The notes beneath the pieces are model-generated. The model saw nothing but the letters and a program-made list of their open reading frames with translations, did not search any database and was not told the DNA's origin. A stretch of 6,616 nucleotides of DNA from Clostridiales bacterium (GTDB lineage: Bacteria; Bacillota; Clostridia; Oscillospirales; Ruminococcaceae). Where the stretch lies: positions 1-6,616 of the forward strand of contig JAQXIB010000032.1 of the NCBI GenBank assembly GCA_029007575.1. The letters are read 5' to 3'. A program made the position numbers and the translations under genes. Of this stretch, positions 1-5,051 are shown piece after piece. Numbering within the stretch: position 1 is the first letter of the stretch; each line of letters begins with the position of its first letter.

Positions 1-304
1 CTTTGCCGATTATGATACTTCCGAACTCATCAACATCGCACTGGATGCCGTAGACGAAGGTGCAGAGGTCATCAATCTCAACACTGCCGTCGCCGGAACA
101 GACGAAACCAAAATGATGAAAATCGCCGTGAAAGAATTGCAGGAAATTTGTCGGATTCCGTTCCAAATTACAACCGAAAATCCGGAAACGTTAGAAGCCG
201 CGCTCCGATATTTTAACGGAATTGCAATCGCCAATATCCCGGATGTGCCGGATTTGAAAAAGATTGCCAAGCATTACGGCGCTGTAATCGTAACTGCCGT
301 ATAA
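1..304 (+). CDS. Methionine-synthase-like methyltransferase, C-terminal part (5' end outside window)
   Basis: The open frame from base 2 to the TAA at 302-304 gives the last 100 residues of a longer protein. They resemble the first half of the pterin-binding (methyltetrahydrofolate) TIM barrel of cobalamin-dependent methionine synthase MetH. Recognisable blocks are ALDAVDEGAEVINLN (residues 13-27), GTDETKMM (32-39), PFQITTENPETLEAALR (53-69), FNG (71-73) and KHYGAVIV (90-97). By remembered alignment, two aspartates usual in this domain are changed: the D of D-V-N reads N25, and the D of the I-D-S strand reads T57. Asn27 and Asn78 are kept. The protein stops straight after the YGAVIV strand, so the second half of the barrel and any cobalamin domains are absent, and the terminator follows at once. 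A homocysteine-methyltransferase barrel probably lies upstream but cannot be seen. The family call is fairly sure; the activity is not. Confidence 0.7.
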   Translation, partial: FADYDTSELINIALDAVDEGAEVINLNTAVAGTDETKMMKIAVKELQEICRIPFQITTENPETLEAALRYFNGIAIANIPDVPDLKKIAKHYGAVIVTAV

Positions 305-345
305 AAAAATCCCGCATGGATGCGCGCATCCATGCGGGATTTTTT
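304..345. terminator. Bidirectional intrinsic terminator between convergent genes
   Basis: This is a perfect 42-base palindrome. The GC-rich core CCCGCATGGATGCG (311-324) is followed directly by its reverse complement (325-338), giving a stem of at least 11-12 pairs with a 4-6 base loop. On the left are seven A (303-309) and on the right six T (340-345), so RNA from either strand forms a strong hairpin followed by a U run. It begins at the last base of the plus-strand stop codon and ends one base before the ilvD stop, so it can end both transcripts. Confidence 0.93.
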
Positions 346-346
346 A

Positions 347-2005
347 CTATTCTAAGATAGCACCGGTGCTGCCGGAGGTAACCATTTTGGCATATCTGGC
401 TAAATATCCCTCGGTAATTCTCGGTTGACGTGGCTTCCATTTGCTTCTTCTTTCGGCAAGCTCTTCATCGGAAACCAAAACATTGATGGTATTCTTCGGA
501 ATATCGATCTCGATTTGATCGCCTTCCTCAATCAGCGCAATGTTTCCGCCGACTGCCGCTTCCGGAGACACATGCCCGATGGCAGCGCCACGGGTTGCAC
601 CCGAAAAACGTCCGTCGGTGATCAGTGCAACGCTGTTTCCCAGACCGCTTCCCATAATGGCAGAGGTCGGATTCAACATCTCACGCATACCCGGACCGCC
701 TTTCGGTCCCTCGTAACGGATGACGACCACTTCACCGGCATGGATTTTTCCGTCATAAATGGCATTCAAAGCGTCTTCTTCGCAGTCGAACACCCGCGCG
801 GTACCTTTATGACTCATCATTTCAGGTGCTACCGCAGAACGCTTTACCACACATCCGTCAGGCGCCAAATTTCCTTTCAATACCGCAATACCGCCTGTTT
901 TGCTGTATGGATGATCGATGGTATGAATAACCTCGGTATTTTTGATCTCGTGTCCCGCGATGTTCTCCCCAACCGTTTTTCCGGTACAGGTCATAAGATC
1001 GGTATGCAAAACGCCGAGTTTGCTGATCTCATGCATTACCGCAAGAATGCCGCCGGCTTCGTTGAGCTCCTCGATGAAATGATCGCCTGCCGGAGTCAAA
1101 TGGCAAAGATTCGGCGTTTTCGCGGAAATATCATTTGCCAACTCAATATCCAATGTGATTTTACATTCATGCGCAATGGCCGGCAAGTGCAGCATGCTGT
1201 TGGTACTGCATCCCAACGCCATATCGATGGTCAGCGCATTTAAAAACGCTTCTTTTACCATAATATCCCGCGGCCTGATATTCTTTTCCACCAATTGCAT
1301 GATCTGCATACCGGCGTGCTTTGCCAGCCGCAAACGTTCGGAATATACTGCCGGAATGGTACCGTTGCCCGGCAAGCCCATACCTAAAACCTCGGTCAGG
1401 CAGTTCATGCTGTTAGCCGTAAACATACCGGAGCAGGAACCGCAGGACGGACATGCTTTATTCTCGTATTCATTGAGCTGCTCATCGTTGATTTCTCCGA
1501 TTTTATAACGGCTGACTGCTTCAGAAACAGTGGAATAGCTGATCTTTTTACCGCCTACCGTTCCGGCAAGCATCGGTCCACCGCTGACAAAGATAGACGG
1601 AATATTCAGTCTTGCTGCCGCCATCAATAATCCCGGTACGTTTTTATCACAGTTCGGTACCATCACCAATCCGTCAAAAGCATGGGCAATTGCCATCGCT
1701 TCGGTAGAATCAGCAATCAATTCTCTGGTTACCAAAGAGTATTTCATTCCCTGATGTCCCATCGCAATGCCGTCGCACACCGCAATGGCCGGAAAAACAA
1801 TCGGAATACCGCCCGCCATGGCGACACCGGTCTTAACGGCTTCGACCAACTTATCCAGATTCATATGTCCCGGCACGATATCGTTCTGCGAGCTGACGAT
1901 GCCGATAATCGGCTTTCCGATTTCCTCATCTGTCAGTCCCAAGGCATGAAGCAACGCTCTTTGCGGTGCCGCATTAATGCCTTTTGTAATTCTTTCACTG
2001 TTCAT
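347..2005 (-). CDS. ilvD: Dihydroxy-acid dehydratase
   Basis: IlvD dehydrates 2,3-dihydroxy-isovalerate and 2,3-dihydroxy-3-methylvalerate to the 2-keto acids used for valine and isoleucine (and onward to leucine and pantothenate); it is a cytoplasmic iron-sulfur enzyme. The protein has 552 residues, the usual length. Family signatures are NCDKNVPG (118-125; C119 as cluster ligand, K121 as the lysine carbamylated in the family), CPSCGSCSGMFTANSM (185-200; C191 as ligand), YEGPKGGPGM (431-440) and ITDGRFSGATRG (462-473) with GHVSPEA (477-483). The ATG at 2005 is preferred over a TTG nine codons upstream because AAAAGGAG (2015-2022) sits 9 bases before it. The gene starts 30 bases after the argF stop and ends at the shared terminator, so it looks like the last gene of the operon. 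The related sugar-acid dehydratase Edd is the main alternative, but the motifs and length read as IlvD. Confidence 0.96.
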   Translation of the reverse strand: MNSERITKGINAAPQRALLHALGLTDEEIGKPIIGIVSSQNDIVPGHMNLDKLVEAVKTGVAMAGGIPIVFPAIAVCDGIAMGHQGMKYSLVTRELIADSTEAMAIAHAFDGLVMVPNCDKNVPGLLMAAARLNIPSIFVSGGPMLAGTVGGKKISYSTVSEAVSRYKIGEINDEQLNEYENKACPSCGSCSGMFTANSMNCLTEVLGMGLPGNGTIPAVYSERLRLAKHAGMQIMQLVEKNIRPRDIMVKEAFLNALTIDMALGCSTNSMLHLPAIAHECKITLDIELANDISAKTPNLCHLTPAGDHFIEELNEAGGILAVMHEISKLGVLHTDLMTCTGKTVGENIAGHEIKNTEVIHTIDHPYSKTGGIAVLKGNLAPDGCVVKRSAVAPEMMSHKGTARVFDCEEDALNAIYDGKIHAGEVVVIRYEGPKGGPGMREMLNPTSAIMGSGLGNSVALITDGRFSGATRGAAIGHVSPEAAVGGNIALIEEGDQIEIDIPKNTINVLVSDEELAERRSKWKPRQPRITEGYLARYAKMVTSGSTGAILE

Positions 2006-2014
2006 TCTGACCCA

Positions 2015-2022
2015 CTCCTTTT
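2015..2022 (-). promoter_or_regulatory. Ribosome binding site of ilvD
   Basis: The minus strand reads AAAAGGAG, 9 bases before the ATG at 2005-2003. It lies inside the possible nine-codon upstream extension that would begin with TTG, and so favours the shorter protein beginning MNSERITKG. Confidence 0.8.
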
Positions 2023-2035
2023 CTATCAGCAAATA

Positions 2036-2941
2036 TTATGCCATCAATTTTACCATAACTGCCTTTTGCGCATGAAGCCGATTTTCTGCTTCGTCAAAAA
2101 TCTCCTCCGCATGCTCCTCAAAGACTTCCGCGGTGATTTCTTCCCCGCGATGCGCTGGCAGACAATGCTGTATCATCACATCCGACTTCGCAACGCTCAG
2201 CAAATCGCGGTTGACTTGATATACACCCTCAAAAGCCTGACGGCGTTGTTCGGCCTCGCCTTCCTGCCCCATCGATGCCCACACATCGGTGAAAATGACA
2301 TCGGCATTTTCAGCCGCTACTTTCACATCATTGATAAAGGTAAACTTGCCGTTTTGATTCGCAAATTCCAATACCGAAGCATTCGGCTCATAGCCTGCCG
2401 GGCAAGCAACCGCAACTTCCATACCGACTTTTAGTCCGCCTACGATCAAAGAGTTCGCCATATTGTTTCCGTCGCCTATGTAACACATTTTTAAGCCTTC
2501 AAAACGACCTTTATGCTCTCGGATTGTCATTAAGTCCGCCAACACCTGACAGGGATGACAAAAATCCGTCAGCCCGTTGATAATCGGAATCGATCCGTAT
2601 TCTGCCAAATCTTCTACTTCTTTTTGCTCAAAGGTACGAATCATAATGCCATCCAAATAACGGGAAAGCACGCGAGCAGTATCCTGCACCGGCTCTCCCC
2701 TGCCGATCTGCAAATCCCGCGAGCTCAAAAACAAAGCCTGACCGCCCAATTGAAACATACCGGTTTCAAAAGACACACGGGTCCTGGTCGATGACTTTTG
2801 GAAGATCATGCCGAGCGTTTTTCCCTGTAAATGGCGATGTGCAATATTATGTTTCAGCTCATATTTTAGCTGATCAGCCAGATTTAAAATGTCAATGATT
2901 TCCTCTTTGCTCAAATCGAGCATTTTCAGTAAGTGTTTCAC
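2036..2941 (-). CDS. argF: Ornithine carbamoyltransferase
   Basis: ArgF joins carbamoyl phosphate and ornithine to give citrulline in arginine synthesis. The 301-residue protein is of normal length and carries every expected motif: the carbamoyl-phosphate loop SSTRTR (50-55), HPCQ (129-132), the ornithine loop DVWASMG (219-225) and HCLPAHRGEE (259-268). I placed the start at a GTG (2941-2939) because AGGAGG (2949-2954) lies 7 bases upstream and the frame then opens VKHLLKMLDL, as expected for the family; the frame stays open 24 codons further up, but that stretch covers the ribosome site and matches nothing. Catabolic ArcB enzymes have the same motifs, but the arg neighbours indicate the biosynthetic role. 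A 113-base gap with an ARG-box candidate precedes the gene, so it may have its own arginine-controlled promoter as well as read-through from argD and the HD gene. Confidence 0.96.
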   Translation of the reverse strand: MKHLLKMLDLSKEEIIDILNLADQLKYELKHNIAHRHLQGKTLGMIFQKSSTRTRVSFETGMFQLGGQALFLSSRDLQIGRGEPVQDTARVLSRYLDGIMIRTFEQKEVEDLAEYGSIPIINGLTDFCHPCQVLADLMTIREHKGRFEGLKMCYIGDGNNMANSLIVGGLKVGMEVAVACPAGYEPNASVLEFANQNGKFTFINDVKVAAENADVIFTDVWASMGQEGEAEQRRQAFEGVYQVNRDLLSVAKSDVMIQHCLPAHRGEEITAEVFEEHAEEIFDEAENRLHAQKAVMVKLMA

Positions 2942-2948
2942 GCGTTTT

Positions 2949-2954
2949 CCTCCT
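2949..2954 (-). promoter_or_regulatory. Ribosome binding site that fixes the GTG start of argF
   Basis: A full-consensus AGGAGG stands 7 bases before the GTG at 2941. No comparable site precedes the in-frame ATG at 3013, so this site decides the start. Confidence 0.88.
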
Positions 2955-3004
2955 AATATTTTATGATTATCCGATCGTATCTCGATTTCTGTATCATTTT
3001 CCGG

Positions 3005-3022
3005 TCTGAACAACTATTCATA
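3005..3022 (-). promoter_or_regulatory. Candidate ARG box (ArgR/AhrC operator) upstream of argF
   Basis: The minus strand reads TATGAATAGTTGTTCAGA. It keeps the ATGAATA and TTCA half-sites of the ARG-box consensus AATGAATAATTATTCATT, with 14 of 18 positions equal by my count. It lies 64 bases upstream of the argF GTG, in the only sizeable gap on that side of the operon. Two weak promoters can be drawn: TGGACA (3037-3042) with AATAGT (3013-3018) and an 18-base spacer, in which the box covers the -10; or GATACA (2990-2995) with GATAAT (2966-2971), in which the box lies just upstream of the -35. Only one box is visible, whereas strong ArgR sites are often paired. Confidence 0.6.
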
Positions 3023-3054
3023 ATCTCTGTCCGAAATGTCCAGCAACAATCCTT

Positions 3055-3555
3055 TTAAAGTATTATATCATAAATCGTTCGGCAAAGCAATTTTCCGCTG
3101 CCTGTCCGAAAAATATTTTGATATGCCGCTTTGATTCCCTCCGGACTGCATTGATCCTCATAAAGATTCACTAAATAATCTGCTTCCACCAGAATTTGAT
3201 AACCGATTCCGTCAATGTCGTGATAGGTGTGATGATGCCCGACCAAATAGCAGATTCGATCCAAATACTTTCTCGGAAATCCAAGCGACAAAAGCATGGC
3301 TTCTGCTGCCGCAGGGCCTTCCTGCTCCTGCAGTTTTCCGCTGCAGCTTCCGTACTTTTCTTCCGCCGGTTTGATACCGATATCATGCACCAAGGCTGCC
3401 GCCTCCAACACAAGCATCGTATCATTGTCAAGCTGCTCCGAAATGCCAATCTGTTTTGCGAAGCTATGTACCTTAACAAAATGCTGAATTCGTTTCGGAT
3501 CTCCCGAATAGTATTCGGTCATTTTTTGATAAAGCTGATGGATTTTATCTTTCAT
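3055..3555 (-). CDS. HD-domain phosphohydrolase family protein, substrate unknown
   Basis: This is a 166-residue cytoplasmic protein with a complete HD-type metal-site pattern: H30 in HFVKVHSFA (H25 is also nearby), the paired HD at H57-D58 within AALVHDIGI (53-61), GHHHTYHD (106-113) and D126 in LVEADYLVNLYED (122-134). HD proteins are usually divalent-metal phosphohydrolases acting on nucleotides or other phosphate esters; nothing here shows the substrate. It looks like a family of stand-alone HD proteins found widely in Firmicutes and, to my knowledge, uncharacterised. The start is the ATG at 3555-3553, which overlaps the argD stop as ATGA and has AGGGAA (3561-3566) 5 bases upstream, so translation is probably coupled to argD. 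The frame extends 44 codons upstream inside argD, but that part is only argD read in another frame. The stop precedes the argF regulatory gap. Confidence 0.87.
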   Translation of the reverse strand: MKDKIHQLYQKMTEYYSGDPKRIQHFVKVHSFAKQIGISEQLDNDTMLVLEAAALVHDIGIKPAEEKYGSCSGKLQEQEGPAAAEAMLLSLGFPRKYLDRICYLVGHHHTYHDIDGIGYQILVEADYLVNLYEDQCSPEGIKAAYQNIFRTGSGKLLCRTIYDIIL

Positions 3556-4736
3556 AGCGTTTCCCTGCTTAAAATATCGGTTAAAATCCGCAATCCCTCG
3601 TCCAGTTCCTGCTGTGTGATGGTCAGCGGCGGCAGCATCCGCAATTTTTCCTTTGCGGTTAAAATCAACAAGCCGTTTGCCACACACGCTTTAGCGACCT
3701 CGCCTGCCTTTTTCGATTTTAAGCGTATTCCCAGCATCATGCCGATACCGTCTATTCCTGCAACCTCATCGACCGTAGAAAGCCGATTCCGGATATATTC
3801 TCCTTTTTTCGTCACCTCTGCCAGAAAATGGCTATCAGCCACTCGATCAAGAACTGCAATACCGCCGGCGCAGACAACCGGATTTCCGCCGAAGGTGGTG
3901 CCATGCATTCCGGCGCCTAGTACAGACGCATATTCTTCCGTCATCAACACAGCGCCGATTGGCAAGCCTCCGCCGAGTCCTTTGGCGAGCGTGACCAAAT
4001 CCGGCTTTATGCCATAATGCTCACAGGCAAGCAGATGCCCGGTCCTGCCGATTCCGGTCTGTACCTCGTCTACGATCAAGGTAATATCCTTTTGCTCACA
4101 CAACTGCTTAACCGCATCTACGAAGTCCTGCTCCAGCGGCATCACGCCGCCTTCTCCCTGAATCAGTTCCATCATAATACCACAAACGGTATCATCCACT
4201 TTGCTTTGCAGGTCTGCGAAATCGTTTGCAATCGCATAATCAAAGCCCTCGGTAAACGGATAAAAATACTGATGGAACACCTCCTGACCGGTCGCAGAAA
4301 GAGTGGTGATCGTTCTTCCGTGAAAAGAATTTACCAGCGAAATTATTTTATGGCGGCCGGCTCCGTATTTGTCAAAGCTGCGCTTTCTTGCCGTTTTAAT
4401 CGCGCATTCATTGGCTTCTGCGCCGGAATTGCCGAAAAACACCTTATCATATCCGGTCAAGGTACACAGCTTTTCCGCCAACTGCACGTCCGGTTCGGAA
4501 TAATAAAGATTAGAGCAGTGCTGTAATTGATTTAATTGCTCCGTAACGGCTTTTACCCAATCTTTATCGCAATATCCCAACGAGTTCACACCGATTCCGC
4601 TCCCGAAATCAATGTAGCTTTTTCCGGCGGCATCGGTGCAGGTCGCTCCGCTGCCTTTTTGCGGACAAACATCGAATCGAGCATAAGTGTTAACAATATA
4701 GGAATGGTCTTTTGCCTTTAACGTATCAAAATCCAT
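3552..4736 (-). CDS. argD: Acetylornithine aminotransferase
   Basis: ArgD is a PLP enzyme that transfers an amino group from glutamate to N-acetylglutamate semialdehyde, making N-acetylornithine. The 394-residue protein is of full length for class III aminotransferases. It shows FGNSGAEANE (101-110, phosphate and substrate region), SFHGRT (137-142), QGEGG (193-197), DEVQTGIGRTG (223-233, with D223 contacting the PLP ring nitrogen and Q226 nearby) and LAKGLGGGLPIGA (250-262), in which K252 forms the Schiff base. The ATG at 4736 has AAAGGAAG (4743-4750) upstream. The final codons overlap the HD gene by ATGA. Related succinylornithine, ornithine and GABA transaminases share these motifs; the position between argB and argF makes ArgD the natural reading. 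It is separated from argB by 315 bases of hairpin-rich DNA, so it may be transcribed at a different level from argJ and argB. Confidence 0.95.
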   Translation of the reverse strand: MDFDTLKAKDHSYIVNTYARFDVCPQKGSGATCTDAAGKSYIDFGSGIGVNSLGYCDKDWVKAVTEQLNQLQHCSNLYYSEPDVQLAEKLCTLTGYDKVFFGNSGAEANECAIKTARKRSFDKYGAGRHKIISLVNSFHGRTITTLSATGQEVFHQYFYPFTEGFDYAIANDFADLQSKVDDTVCGIMMELIQGEGGVMPLEQDFVDAVKQLCEQKDITLIVDEVQTGIGRTGHLLACEHYGIKPDLVTLAKGLGGGLPIGAVLMTEEYASVLGAGMHGTTFGGNPVVCAGGIAVLDRVADSHFLAEVTKKGEYIRNRLSTVDEVAGIDGIGMMLGIRLKSKKAGEVAKACVANGLLILTAKEKLRMLPPLTITQQELDEGLRILTDILSRETL

Positions 4737-4773
4737 GATAATCTTCCTTTGCTATCCAAGCTAAAAAATAAAC

Positions 4774-4800
4774 TGTCCGTTTTTGCAGAAAAAACGGATT
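4774..4800. repeat. Left copy of the terminal hairpin repeat
   Basis: The sequence TGTCCGTTTTTGCAG followed by A(6)CGGATT matches the right copy at 5023-5047 except for two extra A. It folds as TCCGTTTTT (4776-4784) with AAAAACGGA (4790-4798) around a 5-base loop. On the minus strand it is followed by a T-rich stretch, CAGTTTATTTTTT, so it could act as a weak terminator or attenuator 34 bases upstream of the argD start. Confidence 0.75.
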
Positions 4801-4828
4801 GAGCGTGTCGACAAAGTCGACAACGCTC
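4801..4828. repeat. Hairpin with TGTCGAC arms
   Basis: GAGCG-TGTCGAC (4801-4812) pairs with GTCGACA-CGCTC (4816-4828) around an AAA loop, with one bulged A at 4823: 12 pairs in all. It directly follows the left terminal repeat. Confidence 0.7.
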
Positions 4829-4837
4829 TCGAAGGAC

Positions 4838-4874
4838 AAACGCAATCACTGCAGCAAAGCTTTGTTCTGCGTTT
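4838..4874. repeat. Hairpin AAACGCA / TGCGTTT with inner CAAAGCTTTG palindrome
   Basis: AAACGCA (4838-4844) pairs with TGCGTTT (4868-4874). The ten-base palindrome CAAAGCTTTG (4855-4864) lies between them. The C-rich run CCCCCGATCCCCCC follows at 4877-4890. Confidence 0.55.
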
Positions 4875-4911
4875 TTCCCCCGATCCCCCCTTTTCGACGA
4901 AAACCAGCTCC

Positions 4912-4931
4912 GCAAACGGCTTAGCCGTTGC
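4912..4931. repeat. Short hairpin around TTA loop
   Basis: AACGGC (4915-4920) pairs with GCCGTT (4924-4929) around TTA. The stem extends by two more pairs past a bulged A at 4914. Confidence 0.6.
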
Positions 4932-4955
4932 TCACCGCTGTTTTTCTTTTCAAGG

Positions 4956-4990
4956 TGTCACTGCGGCGGCACATGTCCGCCTACGTGACA
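4956..4990. repeat. Two-part hairpin TGTCAC-GGCGG / CCGCC-GTGACA
   Basis: TGTCAC (4956-4961) pairs with GTGACA (4985-4990), and GGCGG (4965-4969) pairs with CCGCC (4977-4981). A small TGC/TAC internal loop separates them and a 7-base loop containing ACATGT caps the stem. This is the strongest hairpin in the interior of the element. Confidence 0.7.
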
Positions 4991-4998
4991 AATTTTAA

Positions 4999-5028
4999 AA
5001 TATATAGTTTTTCGACAGTTTGTGTCCG
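4999..5028 (-). promoter_or_regulatory. Weak promoter candidate for argD inside the element
   Basis: On the minus strand CGGACA (5023-5028) and TATATT (4999-5004) are 18 bases apart, matching 4 and 5 of 6 consensus positions. The -35 would lie in the right terminal repeat and transcripts would run through the hairpins into argD. The region is AT-rich, so a chance match is quite possible. Confidence 0.25.
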
Positions 5029-5047
5029 TTTTTGCAGAAAACGGATT
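5023..5047. repeat. Right copy of the terminal hairpin repeat
   Basis: The sequence TGTCCGTTTTTGCAG followed by A(4)CGGATT repeats the left copy in the same orientation. TCCGTTTT (5025-5032) pairs with AAAACGGA (5038-5045). On the plus strand it is followed by TTTTTCTT, which gives a terminator shape pointing into the 3' end of argB. On the minus strand it begins 4 bases after the argB stop codon and has no T run after it, so it should not stop the operon transcript by itself. Confidence 0.75.
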
Positions 5048-5051
5048 TTTC

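Larger units (their letters stand above)
4770..5050. repeat. Hairpin-rich, repeat-bounded element in the argB-argD gap
   Basis: The 315 bases between argB and argD hold no credible gene but dense secondary structure. Near-identical hairpin sequences bound the region (4774-4800 and 5023-5047). AAACTGTC (4770-4777) at the left is inverted as GACAGTTT (5014-5021) at the right. Between them are hairpins at 4801-4828, 4838-4874, 4912-4931 and 4956-4990, plus a minus-strand GGGGGGATCGGGGG tract (4877-4890). This suggests a non-autonomous repeat element or, less likely, a structured leader for argD. No transposase or clear target-site duplication was found. Whether it recurs in the genome cannot be seen from this window. 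Confidence 0.55.

Noticed and set aside
425..1243. 272-codon plus-strand frame inside ilvD
   Set aside because: It is antisense to a strongly conserved gene, and its H-, R- and C-rich composition is typical of a shadow frame.
1682..2434. 250-codon plus-strand frame spanning the ilvD-argF junction
   Set aside because: It is antisense to two confirmed genes and has no recognisable domain or ribosome site.
2942..3013. Longer argF starting at the in-frame ATG at 3013
   Set aside because: The extra 24 residues match nothing in ArgF, include the translated ribosome site, and overlap the ARG-box region; AGGAGG points to the GTG at 2941.
3556..3687. 44-codon N-terminal extension of the HD protein
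   Set aside because: It lies wholly inside argD in another frame and has no family similarity; the ATGA overlap gives a natural start.
3196..4017. 273-codon plus-strand frame opposite the HD gene and argD
   Set aside because: It is antisense to two genes with intact motifs, and its translated sequence shows no domain.
4718..4915. 65-codon minus-strand open frame across the argD start and into the gap
   Set aside because: It overlaps argD in another frame, has low-complexity arginine- and serine-rich content, runs through the hairpins and G-rich tract, and has no clear ribosome site. It is best explained as chance reading through repeat DNA.
4770..5050. T-box or other known riboswitch in the argB-argD gap
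   Set aside because: I found no T-box TGGNACCGCG-like sequence and no riboswitch core I recognise; the symmetric repeats fit a repeat element better.
4737..5051. ARG box before argD
   Set aside because: No TGAATA...TTCA-type pair was found in this gap on either strand.
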